From Mycobacterium sp. (GTDB taxonomy: Bacteria; Actinomycetota; Actinomycetes; Mycobacteriales; Mycobacteriaceae): 64,000 nt of DNA. The notes under the pieces were generated by a model. The model was not told the DNA's origin. It was given only the letters and a program-made list of their open reading frames with translations, and searched no databases. The stretch is from positions 33,772-97,771 of the forward strand of contig JAOPVI010000086.1 in assembly GCA_025966225.1 (NCBI GenBank). The letters are read 5' to 3'. The position numbers and the translations under genes were made by a program. This document shows positions 51,180-60,409 of this stretch, one piece after another (position 1 is the first letter of the stretch; every line of letters begins with the position of its first letter).

Positions 51180-52202
51180 TCACGTCGCAGCCACTCGCCG
51201 TATCAACGTCCTCGTCGCCTTCTCCAGGATCCCTTGAGCCTTGTCAGCGTCCTTCACACGTCCGGCCCGCTTCACCGCAGCAGCGATGGTCATGCCAGCT
51301 TCGTAGCCCTCGACGACGCGTGGGTCGACGTAGGACCCACGCGCGACGGCGGGAGTGTTGCCCAAACCTTCGGCGACCTCCTTCATCACTGCGGATTCGA
51401 CTCGCTTGATCACCTTCGGATCGACCGGAGGATCTGCATCGACGAACGCCACCGCCGCAAGCACCGTGCCGTGCCAAGTTCTCAGATCCTTGACGCTGCA
51501 GTCCGCCCCCGCCAGTTCCTTGAAGCGTGCATTGAGGTCGCTTGCGTGCACGTCGATCCATCCGGACCCGTTGCGGCACATCAGTAGTCGCTCGCTTCGA
51601 GCGCTACGGCGAAGCAGCGACCGCACCGCCCGAACCACTTCGGGGTCGTCGAGCTCCAAGGTGCGACGGACCCCACTCTTGGCGGGGTAGTCGAATTCCA
51701 CGGAGTCCTTGCGCAGTGTGACGTGTTCACACAGCAGCGTGGAAAGCCCGTAAGACTCGTTCTCCTCGGCGTATAGCTCTCCGCCGGAGCGAAAGTACCC
51801 GAGATCCAGAAGGTGCAGCGCCAAGGCCAACACACGGTCGCGCGTGAGGCCGCGACCGGCGAGGTCCTTGGCGACACTCGCCCGCCAGTCGGGAAGTCGC
51901 ACAGACATTTCGAGCACTCGGTCGAATTTCTCCTCGGCCCGTTCCTCTTGCCACGACTGGTGATACAGGTATTGGCGTCGACCCGCGGCGTCAGTACCGA
52001 CCGCCTGAATGTGGCCGTTCGGGTGAGGACTGATCCACACCTTCTTCCACGCAGGCGGAATGACCAACTCGTTGATTCGCGTCAGGGTGGCGTCGTCGGT
52101 GAGCGCCTTGCCTCCTTGGACGTGATAGGAGAACCCCTTGCCGCGCCGCTTCCGCGTTATCCCGGGGCCAGTGAGCACGCTTCTTCTAAGTCTGATTGCC
52201 AG
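51180..52202 (-). CDS. DNA topoisomerase IB, possible CTG start
   Basis: A poxvirus-type topoisomerase IB that relaxes supercoils through a 3'-phosphotyrosine. Catalytic elements are KDLRTWHGT (Arg, His) and the nucleophile in ARGSYVDPRVVEGYEAG. The track start GTG 52178 begins VLTGPGITRKRRGKGF, but the frame upstream reads LAIRLRRS, and RLRRS before PGI is conserved in bacterial TopIB. The only initiator-like codon there is CTG 52202, with AGGTGG shortly before it. I therefore favour 340 residues, with GTG 52178 (332 residues) as fallback. Confidence 0.88.
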   Translation of the reverse strand: MAIRLRRSVLTGPGITRKRRGKGFSYHVQGGKALTDDATLTRINELVIPPAWKKVWISPHPNGHIQAVGTDAAGRRQYLYHQSWQEERAEEKFDRVLEMSVRLPDWRASVAKDLAGRGLTRDRVLALALHLLDLGYFRSGGELYAEENESYGLSTLLCEHVTLRKDSVEFDYPAKSGVRRTLELDDPEVVRAVRSLLRRSARSERLLMCRNGSGWIDVHASDLNARFKELAGADCSVKDLRTWHGTVLAAVAFVDADPPVDPKVIKRVESAVMKEVAEGLGNTPAVARGSYVDPRVVEGYEAGMTIAAAVKRAGRVKDADKAQGILEKATRTLIRRVAAT

Positions 52203-52228
52203 CCCCCGCCCACCTGGAACGCGCTGGC

Positions 52229-52486
52229 TCAGCGCTCGCGCAGTTCGGAGATCAGATCGCTCTTGTTCAGCCCGGAGTATCCCGTGATGCCAAGTTCCTT
52301 GGCCCTAGTCCTCAGTTCGAGCACCGTCCAGGCGTCATAGGACCCCGCGCGGCCACCCTTCCTACCGACGGCCGACCTACCCGTTGCCGCCGCAGCGTTG
52401 GAGAACCGCGCGGCCTGCTCCTGGAAATTGCCCTGCTCACGAAGCTCGTCGTACATTTCCTCGGCTTTGATCGAGGCATTGAGCAT
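52229..52486 (-). CDS. Small Rho-N/SAP-like DNA- or RNA-binding protein
   Basis: ATG 52486 has a strong AAGGAG 6 nt upstream and gives 85 residues. The middle is basic and Gly-rich (GRSAVGRKGGRAGSYD). The C-terminus WTVLELRTRAKELGITGYSGLNKSDLISELRER is a Rho N-terminal/SAP-like helical motif that binds nucleic acid. It lies 26 nt before topoisomerase IB on the same strand, so co-expression is likely. Confidence 0.82.
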   Translation of the reverse strand: MLNASIKAEEMYDELREQGNFQEQAARFSNAAAATGRSAVGRKGGRAGSYDAWTVLELRTRAKELGITGYSGLNKSDLISELRER

Positions 52487-52572
52487 GTCCCACTCCTTGA
52501 TCGCGTTCGTGGGCGGGTATGCCCAGATCAACGATCGCGTAAACGTAACCGCTGGCACGAGGATCGAAACGC

Positions 52573-52959
52573 TCAGGGATGCGCCTCGTGACCCGGGCGA
52601 AACCTGGTGCGACGCGCTTCTTTCATGCGCGCCTCGAAGACGTGCCGCTCGCCGTCCTGAAGCTCGGCCCGAACCCGACGTTCGTGTTCTCGGAACACCG
52701 ACCAGTAATCATCGTCGAACTCCTCGACGACTTGAAATGTCCATCGACCGTGCAGCACGTTGCGACCGACCAGGTCGGTTCGTAGCCGCTCGGCCACCTC
52801 AGCGTGGCCAGCGTCGGCCAGCTCGTCGCAGGCATCCCCCACGAGCAGGTCGGCGTGCCCGATCAGCTGATGAAACGAGTACAGGTGTCCGCGCGCCCGC
52901 TCCACGAACTCGAGCGCCTCCGACAGCTTGCCGACCGCGCGAACAGTCGGGTCATCCAT
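52573..52959 (-). CDS. Conserved hypothetical protein
   Basis: ATG 52959 gives 128 residues starting MDDPTVRAVGKLSEALEFVERARGHLYSFHQLIGHADLLVGDACDEL. The sequence is helical, with His and acidic residues, and ends in a basic tail. No known family is recognised. It precedes the Rho-N/topoisomerase genes on the same strand with an 86-nt gap. Confidence 0.65.
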   Translation of the reverse strand: MDDPTVRAVGKLSEALEFVERARGHLYSFHQLIGHADLLVGDACDELADAGHAEVAERLRTDLVGRNVLHGRWTFQVVEEFDDDYWSVFREHERRVRAELQDGERHVFEARMKEARRTRFRPGHEAHP

Positions 52960-53063
52960 GCCCCGGCCGCGCTCGCCGGGGTCGTCGGGGTCTCCCGCCA
53001 CGGTCGCCGAGTACCCGGCCGCAGGATGGCGCAACCGCAATCCTCAGGTGCGCGCCTCGGCGG

Positions 53064-53939
53064 CTACCGCGTGCCAGGTATCGACTTTGCGTCGGATTCC
53101 GCCGTGCTCGAGATGAATTCGTCGAGGAGGTCGGCTACCTCAACGGGCGCCTCGACGTGGGCGAAGTGCCCGACACCCGGCAGGACCTCGAGCCGGCAGT
53201 CCGGCCGAGCCTCGAGTGCCGCGTAGGCATGGTCGACCGGAATGATGGTGTCCTCTTCACCCCAGATGGCCAGGGTGGGCATTTCCGCACGCAGCTGCAA
53301 GCGGTTGAGCGCGCTGACGGCCTGACCGCGGTAGTCGACGACCGAACGCAGGGTGCGCAGGAACGCGTCGCGGGTCTGGGGATCCGAGAACGACGAGTAG
53401 GCGTTCCAGATCTCGGCACCGCGCGGTGAGCGAAGCCCGCGTGAACTCAGAAACGACCGCACGGCGTTCCCGGCGCGCAGCACCGGTGTCGGCGCGATGA
53501 TCGGCATGACAAGTTCGGCTCCCGGCGCCGAGAGCAGGCGCAGTATAAAGCCCACGTCCTGACCCAGTCCCCCGCTGCTGATGAGCACGAGCCTGCGGCA
53601 GTAGTCGGGATGCTGATAGAGGAACTGCATGGCAACGCCGCCACCAAGGGAGTGGCCGACGACCGTCGCCGACTCGATCCCGAGCTCGTCCAACAAGTCG
53701 CGCAGCCCGACGGCGAAGGCGCCGAGCGAGTAGTCGCTGCGGGGTTTCGACGATTGCCCGTGGCCGAGGAGATCGGGTGCGACGACCCGATACTTCTTGG
53801 CCAGCTGGGGCATGATCTCGCGCCAGGTCTGCGAGCTGCCTGCCATGCCGTGAATCAGCAGGATCGCCTCGTCGCCCTCGCCCGCGTCGCGGACGGCGAT
53901 TCGCTCGCCGTGGATGTCGATGAACTTCAGTTCCGTCAT
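53064..53939 (-). CDS. Alpha/beta hydrolase
   Basis: A 291-residue alpha/beta-fold hydrolase. The oxyanion HG is in LLIHGMAGSSQTW, the nucleophile elbow is GHSLGGG near residue 97, the acid is in IWGEEDTIIP and the His is in GVGHFAHVE. Sequences like VVAPDLLGHGQSSKPRSDYSLG are typical of mycobacterial lipase/epoxide-hydrolase-like enzymes. It is divergent from the WS/DGAT gene; lipid ester hydrolysis is only an inference from that context. Confidence 0.87.
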   Translation of the reverse strand: MTELKFIDIHGERIAVRDAGEGDEAILLIHGMAGSSQTWREIMPQLAKKYRVVAPDLLGHGQSSKPRSDYSLGAFAVGLRDLLDELGIESATVVGHSLGGGVAMQFLYQHPDYCRRLVLISSGGLGQDVGFILRLLSAPGAELVMPIIAPTPVLRAGNAVRSFLSSRGLRSPRGAEIWNAYSSFSDPQTRDAFLRTLRSVVDYRGQAVSALNRLQLRAEMPTLAIWGEEDTIIPVDHAYAALEARPDCRLEVLPGVGHFAHVEAPVEVADLLDEFISSTAESDAKSIPGTR

Positions 53940-54018
53940 GAGACCCCTCCGCCAGTACTCACCGGCTAAGAGTACCCACCGGTAACTTTCTCACCACACA
54001 TTCGTCGTTGCCATCACA

Positions 54019-54039
54019 TACCCACGGAAGGGGTGGGTA
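54019..54039. promoter_or_regulatory. Hairpin or operator before the WS/DGAT gene
   Basis: TACCCAC (54019-54025), seven bases, GTGGGTA (54033-54039) is a perfect inverted repeat ending 11 nt before ATG 54051. Another TACCCAC lies about 45 nt upstream in the same divergent region. It may be an operator or a structured leader. Confidence 0.45.
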
Positions 54040-54050
54040 ACGTCACCAGC

Positions 54051-55412
54051 ATGGAATTGATCTCGCCAACCGACTCGTTGTTCCTCGTCGGCGAATCCCG
54101 CGAGCACCCCATGCACGTCGGCGGACTGTCGCTGTATCAACCGCCAGAGGGTGCGGGCCCCGACTTCGTGCGCGACATCTACGAGGACATCTCGAAGCGC
54201 GACGACTTCCAGCCGACCTTCCGCAAGCACCCAGCGCGCATGCTGGGTGGCATCCCGCCCGTGGCGTGGACCTACGACGACGACGTCGACATCGACTATC
54301 ACCTGCGCCGGTCGGCGCTGCCTCGTCCTGGCCGGGTGCGTGACCTGCTCGAGCTCACGTCACGGCTGCACGGCACGCTGCTCGACCGGCACCGCCCGCT
54401 ATGGGAGGCAAACCTGATCGAGGGCCTCAACGATGGCCGCTTCGCCGTGTACGTGAAGTTCCAGCACTCGCTCATCGACGGGGTATCCGCCCAACGGTTG
54501 CTGATGCGCGCGATGACGTCCGACCCCGACGACCTCGAGTTGCGGGTGCCTTGGACATTGGGGCCGAGGAAGCGATCCAAGGCACCGGAACCACGCTCGG
54601 CGCTGCGGTCGCTCGCCGACACCGCGGGAGCGATTGCCGGACTTGCCCCATCGGGGCTGGCCGTGGCTAGGGCGGCGCTCTTCGAACAGCACCTCACCCT
54701 GCCGTTCCGGGCGCCGAAGACGATGTTCAACGTGAACATCGGCGGAGCCCGCCGCGTCGCGGCGCAGTCGTGGCCGCTCGCGCGCATCCGGGCCATCAAG
54801 GACGCCGCGGGGGTGACGGTCAACGACGTCGTCCTGGCCATGTGCGCAGGCGCGTTGCGCGGGTACCTCGCCGAGCATGATGCACTGCCCGACGCCCCGC
54901 TGATCGCGATGGTGCCGCTGAGCCTGCGCTCCAAGGACGATCAGGATGCGGGCGGCAACATGGTCGGCACCATCCTGTGCAACCTCGCCACCGACATCGA
55001 CGATGCGGCCAAGCGGCTCGAGTCGATCAGCACGTCGATGAGCGAGAACAAGCAGGTGTTCGCCGAACTTCCGAAGACGCAGGCACTCGCACTGTCGGCG
55101 TTCCTCATGTCCGGCATCGCAATGGGTCTGCTGCCCGGGTTCGTGTCGAACGCGCCGCCGCCGTTCAACATCGTCATCTCGAACGTGCCCGGTGTCCGGG
55201 AACCGATGTATTGGGGTGGCGCCAGGCTCGACGGCAACTACCCGTTCTCGATCCCGCTCGACGGCCAGGCGCTCAACATCACAATCACCAACAACGCCGA
55301 CAACCTCGACTTCGGCATCGTCGGGGGCCGGCGCGAAGTGCCTCACATGCAGCGGCTGCTGCTCCACCTCGAGGACTCCCTGGCCGACCTGGAACGCGCC
55401 GTCGGGGTCTAA
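54051..55412 (+). CDS. WS/DGAT-family acyltransferase
   Basis: ATG 54051 gives 453 residues starting MELISPTDSLFLVGESREHPMHVGG. The condensation motif is QHSLIDGVS: the second, catalytic His and the DG are present while the first His of HHxxxDG is Gln. NDVVLAMCAGALRGYL and the SNVPGVREPMYWGGARLDGNYPFS block are family features. These enzymes make triacylglycerol or wax esters from acyl-CoA for storage in mycobacteria. Confidence 0.9.
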   Translation: MELISPTDSLFLVGESREHPMHVGGLSLYQPPEGAGPDFVRDIYEDISKRDDFQPTFRKHPARMLGGIPPVAWTYDDDVDIDYHLRRSALPRPGRVRDLLELTSRLHGTLLDRHRPLWEANLIEGLNDGRFAVYVKFQHSLIDGVSAQRLLMRAMTSDPDDLELRVPWTLGPRKRSKAPEPRSALRSLADTAGAIAGLAPSGLAVARAALFEQHLTLPFRAPKTMFNVNIGGARRVAAQSWPLARIRAIKDAAGVTVNDVVLAMCAGALRGYLAEHDALPDAPLIAMVPLSLRSKDDQDAGGNMVGTILCNLATDIDDAAKRLESISTSMSENKQVFAELPKTQALALSAFLMSGIAMGLLPGFVSNAPPPFNIVISNVPGVREPMYWGGARLDGNYPFSIPLDGQALNITITNNADNLDFGIVGGRREVPHMQRLLLHLEDSLADLERAVGV

Positions 55413-55486
55413 CGCTTCCGCTCTCGCAGCTTCACCGAACGTGCGGCGAGGTTGTCCTCAGCTCTGGTGTGGCTAGCCTTGCCTCG

Positions 55487-56362
55487 ATGACTTTCGCGCG
55501 CGCCACCGTGATCGATGCGTCGGACTTGAGCGCTCGAATGCGCCGGATCGTGCTCGACGTGCCAAACCTCACCCGACTCGGACTTCCGACGGCGGCCGAC
55601 GCGGCGGTGGGCATCTACGTCCCTGCCGCAGGTCGACATGGCGTACCGGACATGCAGTGCGTCGACGGGGTGTGGGACTACCACGACCCCGAGTCGGCGC
55701 CGGAGGGCCGCAACTACTCGATTCGCTTCCACGACTCGGACGCCAAACGACTCACCGTCGACGTCGTCCTGCATGCCAGCGGGCCGGGCACCGAGTGGGC
55801 GCGACGAGCCGCCCCCGGCGACGCTGTCGGACTGAGCCACGCGCGTTCGTGGTACCTGCCCGAGCCCACTGCGGACTGGCAGCTGCTGGTGGCCGATCTG
55901 GCCGGCCTGCCCGCGATGGCCCGGATCATCTCCGAGTCCTCGAGCCGGACGGACATCTTCGCGATCGCCGAAGTCCGCGAGCACACCGAACTCGACTATT
56001 TGCCAGCGCCTCCGAACCTCACGCTGGTACCCGCCGTGGGCAGTGGCAACGGCCGACCGGGCAGCAGGTTGGCCGAACTTGTTGCGCAACAGTCCCTTCC
56101 GCCGGGACGGGGCTACTGCTGGTTCGCGGGCGAGGCGACGGAATCCCGTGCGGTGCGCAAACACTTCCGCGCGTTGGGTTGGGCAGGCGAACAATTCGAC
56201 GTCGTCGGGTACTGGCGCCACGACTCGGAGGCCTGGGACCGACGGTTCGCCGAGGTCGCCGACGAGGTCGTCGGGGTGTACGAGCAGGCGCTCGCCGACG
56301 GCAAGGGAGACAAGATCGCCTCCGAGGAGTTCGACGAGGCGCTCGAGTGGGTCGGACTCTAG
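55487..56362 (+). CDS. Siderophore-interacting FAD-dependent ferric reductase
   Basis: ATG 55487 gives 291 residues. The FAD-binding barrel has RNYSIRFHD (RxYS-type flavin motif) and ends WARRAAPGDAVGLS. The SIP NAD(P) domain has LLVADLAGLPAM, YCWFAGEATESRAVRKHFRALGW and YWRHDSEAWD. ViuB-like proteins reduce iron in imported ferrisiderophores. No IdeR-type box was evident upstream. Confidence 0.88.
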   Translation: MTFARATVIDASDLSARMRRIVLDVPNLTRLGLPTAADAAVGIYVPAAGRHGVPDMQCVDGVWDYHDPESAPEGRNYSIRFHDSDAKRLTVDVVLHASGPGTEWARRAAPGDAVGLSHARSWYLPEPTADWQLLVADLAGLPAMARIISESSSRTDIFAIAEVREHTELDYLPAPPNLTLVPAVGSGNGRPGSRLAELVAQQSLPPGRGYCWFAGEATESRAVRKHFRALGWAGEQFDVVGYWRHDSEAWDRRFAEVADEVVGVYEQALADGKGDKIASEEFDEALEWVGL

Positions 56363-56370
56363 CGCCTGAC

Positions 56371-56432
56371 GAAGTGGCCCAGTGAATGGACGTCTGATTG
56401 GCATATATGCCTAGGCCATTACGGTCGTAGCG
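56371..56432 (+). promoter_or_regulatory. Promoter/operator copy A, upstream of the CMD gene
   Basis: This 62-bp segment aligns without gaps to 60387-60448: both begin GAAGTGGCCCA and share GCCATTA then CGTAGCG at the end, with 41 of 62 positions identical by hand count. Read on the minus strand, the left part would encode TSIHWATSS, similar to MTDSWATSR at the start of the MocR gene at copy B. It looks like the regulatory region of an old mocR-CMD divergon whose regulator half was lost here. Confidence 0.6.
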
Positions 56433-56440
56433 TTGCTGGA

Positions 56441-56920
56441 ATGACAACCAATACAGCAGTAGAAGAAACCCCGCGCCTGGACTGGGCAACGCTGGCGCCC
56501 GAGGCCTACAAGGCGATGATCCGGTTGGACACGGTCGCGAAGCTGGGGGTCGAACCGACCTTGCTCAATCTGGTCAAGATCCGCGCCTCCCAGCTCAACC
56601 ACTGCGCCTTCTGCCTCGACATGCACAGCAAGGACGCGCTGGCAGCAGGCGAATCCGCCGAGCGCATCATCCAACTCGACGCGTGGAACGAGTCGAAGCA
56701 CTTCTACACCTCCAGGGAGCTCGCCGCGATCGCGCTGACCGAGGCGATCACCGTGCTCACAGATGGATTCGTTCCGGACGAGGTTTTTGCGAAGGCCACC
56801 AACGAGTTCGACGACACCGAATTGGCCCACCTCATTGCCGCGATCACGGCGATCAACGCGTGGAACCGCTTTGGGGTGTCCACCCGGATGGTTCCCGGTC
56901 ACCACACGCCGAATGCGTAA
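56441..56920 (+). CDS. Carboxymuconolactone decarboxylase/AhpD-like protein
   Basis: The 159-residue all-helical protein has the peroxidatic motif HCAFCLDMHSKDA near residue 64 (CxxC plus His) and EAITVLTDGFVPDE. Such CMD-family proteins act as alkylhydroperoxidase-like antioxidants and are often regulated by MocR-type proteins. It overlaps the MFS gene by 8 nt and starts a three-gene operon. Confidence 0.88.
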   Translation: MTTNTAVEETPRLDWATLAPEAYKAMIRLDTVAKLGVEPTLLNLVKIRASQLNHCAFCLDMHSKDALAAGESAERIIQLDAWNESKHFYTSRELAAIALTEAITVLTDGFVPDEVFAKATNEFDDTELAHLIAAITAINAWNRFGVSTRMVPGHHTPNA

Positions 56921-58109
56921 GTCCGCTGGACTGGCGTTGACGGGGGAAGCGATCGCGTTCACGAGTTTGTACGCGGCGGCGGGGGCGCTGATGCCGCTGC
57001 TCGTCGTCTATCAGGAGCAGTGGCAGTTCCCTCCGATGCTGCTCACGCTGGCGTTCGCCGTGTTCGCGGTCGGCTTCCTCGCCGCCGTGCTGACGGCGGG
57101 CTCGCTCTCCGACCACGTCGGCCGGCGGCCAGTCCTGGTGGGCGCATTGATCATTCAATTGATCTCGAACGTCATGTTCCTCGTCGCCCCCGATGTCGAA
57201 TGGGTGATCGCAGGCCGCATCGTGCAAGGCCTTGCCACCGGCGCAGCCACGACGGCCTTCACCGCAGCCCTCGTCGAACTCGCGCCGCCGAATCGGAAGG
57301 GGTTGGGCGCGGTGCTCGGAAGCGTCGGGCTGACCGGTGGACTCGCCGTCGGCTCGTTACTGGCGGGCCTCGCGATCCAGTTCACGACTGCGTCAAATGC
57401 CATCGTCTTCACGGTGCTCACCGTCGTCACGATGCTTGGAATCGTCGCCGTCGCCCTGGCTCCGGAGACGGTGACCCGCGCCCCGGGCGCGCTGCGCTCG
57501 CTGATCCCGCGGGTGGCGGTCCCCCCAACTGCCCGAAGGGAATTCGCCGCCGCGGCGCCCGTGATCGCTGCGGTGTGGATGGTCTCCGGGCTCTCCGGCG
57601 GGCTGGCCCCGAGCATGGTCCACAGCGTCTTCGGAGTGAACAGCGGCCTACTCAGCGGCCTGTCCGGGTTCGGCTCGCCTGCGATGTCAGCCGTCAGCGG
57701 ACTGGCGTTCGCCCGACTGGATCCCCGCCGGGCGATGACCATCGGCATCTTTGCGTCGATCGGCGGGGCCATCGGCATCGTCAGCGGGATCCTTGGCGGG
57801 AGCCTTGCCATCATGCTCATCGGACAGGCGATCGCCGGTGCCGGCTTCGGCGCGTCATTCACGGCATCCTTGCAGCTGATCGTCCCGCTCGCGGCCGCGC
57901 ATCAGCGGGCGGCGGTCGTCGCGAGCGTCTACCTCGTCTCCTACCTCGCGTTCGGCGTGCCGATCGTCGTCGCAGGACAACTCGTCGAGCCCGTAGGGTT
58001 GGTGCCGACGGTGTTCTGGTACACCGTGACAACGGTGGTGTTGGCGCTCATCGGCCTCAGGGTGCAGCCAGCCCTTGGAGGGAGGACCAGGCATGAGCAC
58101 ACCGGCTGA
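56913..58109 (+). CDS. Major facilitator superfamily transporter
   Basis: ATG 56913 gives 398 residues with about 12 membrane segments. MFS loop motif A is SDHVGRRPVLVG, and GRIVQGLATGAATTAFTA is motif C-like. It resembles drug/sugar efflux MFS members; the substrate is unknown. Its start lies inside the CMD gene end and its end overlaps the HAD gene by 17 nt, so the three are translated from one message. Confidence 0.87.
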   Translation: MRKSAGLALTGEAIAFTSLYAAAGALMPLLVVYQEQWQFPPMLLTLAFAVFAVGFLAAVLTAGSLSDHVGRRPVLVGALIIQLISNVMFLVAPDVEWVIAGRIVQGLATGAATTAFTAALVELAPPNRKGLGAVLGSVGLTGGLAVGSLLAGLAIQFTTASNAIVFTVLTVVTMLGIVAVALAPETVTRAPGALRSLIPRVAVPPTARREFAAAAPVIAAVWMVSGLSGGLAPSMVHSVFGVNSGLLSGLSGFGSPAMSAVSGLAFARLDPRRAMTIGIFASIGGAIGIVSGILGGSLAIMLIGQAIAGAGFGASFTASLQLIVPLAAAHQRAAVVASVYLVSYLAFGVPIVVAGQLVEPVGLVPTVFWYTVTTVVLALIGLRVQPALGGRTRHEHTG

Positions 58110-58914
58110 AACCGGCCATGGCCCTTGGCTTGTCACCCTGGACGTCGACGGCACCGTGCTGCGGAGCGACGAGACCGCCAGCGCCGAGGTGATCGAGCAG
58201 GTTCGCCGCCTCAGTGCCGCAGGTCATCAGGTCATGCTTGCCACCGGTCGCTGCCCGGCGACCACGGTTCCGGTGGTCGAGTACCTGGGCATCACGCCGC
58301 AGTTCCTGGTGTGCTCCAACGGCGCCATCGTCATGCGCCGCGACCCCAACGCACCCGGTGGCTACCGACGGGAGTGGGCGGAGTGCTTCGACCCGACCGA
58401 TGCGCTCAAGACGATCAGCGGGCATCTCCCGAAGGCCCGCTTCGCGGTCGAGGACGCATGCGGGCACTACCGGTACACCGAACCGTTCTCCAACGCCACC
58501 ATCGGGGCAGGCGCCAAGCAGGTGACGTTCGACGAGTTGCTACATCACCAGGCCACTCGCGTCGTCGTGGTCTCCCCCGATCACGACATGGTGGACTTTC
58601 TCGCCGTGGTCGAGCGAATGGGCCTGCACCGGGTGAGTTACTTCATCGGCTGGACGGCCTGGCTCGACATCGCCGCCGAGGGCGTCAACAAGGCCACGGC
58701 GATGGAACGCGTACGCATCGAGCTCGGCATCCCGCGGGAGCGGGTGCTGGCCGTGGCCGACGGGCGCAACGACATCGAGCTACTCACGTGGGCCGCCGAA
58801 CGTGGGCGCGGCGTCGCAATGGGCCACTCGCCCGCCGACCTGCTCGCCGTCGCCAATGAAGTCACCGGCACCATCTCCGAGGACGGGCTAGCCGAGGCCT
58901 TGGCCACCCTGTGA
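58093..58914 (+). CDS. HAD-superfamily Cof-type phosphatase
   Basis: ATG 58093 follows a GGAGGGAGG sequence and gives 273 residues. HAD motif I is LDVDGTVLRSD, motif II is LATGRC, the Lys motif is in VNKATAMERV and motif IV is ADGRNDIELL. The C2B cap between motifs II and III marks a Cof-type sugar- or cofactor-phosphate phosphatase. The substrate is unknown. Confidence 0.87.
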   Translation: MSTPAETGHGPWLVTLDVDGTVLRSDETASAEVIEQVRRLSAAGHQVMLATGRCPATTVPVVEYLGITPQFLVCSNGAIVMRRDPNAPGGYRREWAECFDPTDALKTISGHLPKARFAVEDACGHYRYTEPFSNATIGAGAKQVTFDELLHHQATRVVVVSPDHDMVDFLAVVERMGLHRVSYFIGWTAWLDIAAEGVNKATAMERVRIELGIPRERVLAVADGRNDIELLTWAAERGRGVAMGHSPADLLAVANEVTGTISEDGLAEALATL

Positions 58915-58972
58915 CGCCGACGCCCGACTTCGCCCATGCCGGTGAGGCCTCCACCCGCCTCCGCCGACCGAG

Positions 58973-60409
58973 TTACGGCAGCACGCTGCACAGCGCGTCC
59001 AGCGCGCCCGGCCACGCGCTGTCGGATGGTCCCGCGTAGCCGATCACCAGCGCGTCGCGCTCCGGCTCCTCGACTCCGGAGCCGGCCTCCTGGTAGCGGT
59101 ACTCCGCCAACCCGCTGACGGCCAGCCCATGGCGGGCCGCCGCCTCGACCACGGAACGCTCTGTCCCGCGCGGCAGTTCGAGCACCGCCTGCAGGCCGGC
59201 GTCCATACCGGTCACCCGTATGCCGGGGGCCTGCTGCGCCAGAGTGGCGACCAATTGGTCGCGACGGCGCCGGTATTGGAGCCGCATTGAGCGCACATGA
59301 CGGTCGTACGAGCCAGACTCGATGAACTCCGCGAGGGTCAACTGCTCCAGCGCGCTCGGCCAGTCGACGGCCCCCTTGGCAACGACGACGTCGGCGACCA
59401 GTTCCTCGGGCACCACCATCCATGCGAGCCGAAGGCCCGGGGCCAGCGACTTGCTCGCCGAACCGAAGTACACCACCCGCTCGGGGTCGAGCCCCTGCAG
59501 TGCACCTACTGGCTGACGGTCGTATCTGAATTCGCCGTCGTAGTCGTCCTCGAGGATCAACCCGCCGCTGGCACGCGCCCAGTCGACTGCCGTCGCACGT
59601 CGGTCCGGGCGCAACTCGACTCCAGTCGGATACTGATGCGCAGGCGTCAGCAGGACCGCCCCGACGCCGGGCAGGCTCGCCAAATCGTCTGTGCACGCAC
59701 CACGCTCGTCCACGCAGAGCGATGGGATGCGCAGCCCGGCACCCTCCAGCAGGTCGCGGTAGACGTCGAATCCGTACGACTCGACGGCCACCGCCGGGAC
59801 CCGGCGGGCCTTGAGCACGTGCGCTGTCAGCATCAAGCCGTGGTGGAAACCGGAGCAGACGACGACCCGCTCCGGCTGGGCGTACACCCCTCGGGCCCGC
59901 GCCAGATAATCCGCCAGCGCGGTGCGCAACTCGATCCGGCCCGCTGGGTCGCCGTACCCGAAGGCATCGTGCGGCGCGGCACTCAGAGCCCGACGGGCCG
60001 CGGCGAGCCACTGCGCACGCGGAAACTCGGCGAGCTTCGGTGAGCCGGGCATCAGGCCGTGCGTGGGCCGCTGCCGGGTCGGCCTGGCGCCGCCCGTCGC
60101 CGCGGTAGTCGTGCGCGGCTCGGCCCGCCTGGCCACCCTGGTTCCCGAGCCCTGTTTGGCGGTGAGCCAGCCCTCCGCGATCAGTTCGGCGTACGAGTCG
60201 GCGACGGTATTGCGGGCCACGCCGAGGTCGGCGGCAAGCGAGCGCGACGACGGCAGCCGCGTGCCGGGGGTCAGCCGGCCACTGCGCACGGCCTCGCGCA
60301 GGGCATCCATGAGCCCGGCCCGCAACCCCGATCCGGTGAGGTCCAGATGCATGTCGGCGCCCAATACCGCAGCTGACCCGCGACGCGAAGTGGCCCATGA
60401 ATCGGTCAT
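58973..60409 (-). CDS. MocR-type (GntR-HTH/aminotransferase) regulator
   Basis: The 478-residue protein starts MTDSWATSRRG. An N-terminal GntR winged helix (TRLPSSRSLAADLGVARNTVADSYAELIAEGWL) is fused to a fold-type-I aminotransferase domain with PLP lysine in FGSASKSLAPGLRL. MocR regulators sense PLP or amino compounds. Sequence copies A and B link it to the CMD-MFS-HAD operon 4 kb away. It is convergent with the HAD gene. Confidence 0.88.
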   Translation of the reverse strand: MTDSWATSRRGSAAVLGADMHLDLTGSGLRAGLMDALREAVRSGRLTPGTRLPSSRSLAADLGVARNTVADSYAELIAEGWLTAKQGSGTRVARRAEPRTTTAATGGARPTRQRPTHGLMPGSPKLAEFPRAQWLAAARRALSAAPHDAFGYGDPAGRIELRTALADYLARARGVYAQPERVVVCSGFHHGLMLTAHVLKARRVPAVAVESYGFDVYRDLLEGAGLRIPSLCVDERGACTDDLASLPGVGAVLLTPAHQYPTGVELRPDRRATAVDWARASGGLILEDDYDGEFRYDRQPVGALQGLDPERVVYFGSASKSLAPGLRLAWMVVPEELVADVVVAKGAVDWPSALEQLTLAEFIESGSYDRHVRSMRLQYRRRRDQLVATLAQQAPGIRVTGMDAGLQAVLELPRGTERSVVEAAARHGLAVSGLAEYRYQEAGSGVEEPERDALVIGYAGPSDSAWPGALDALCSVLP

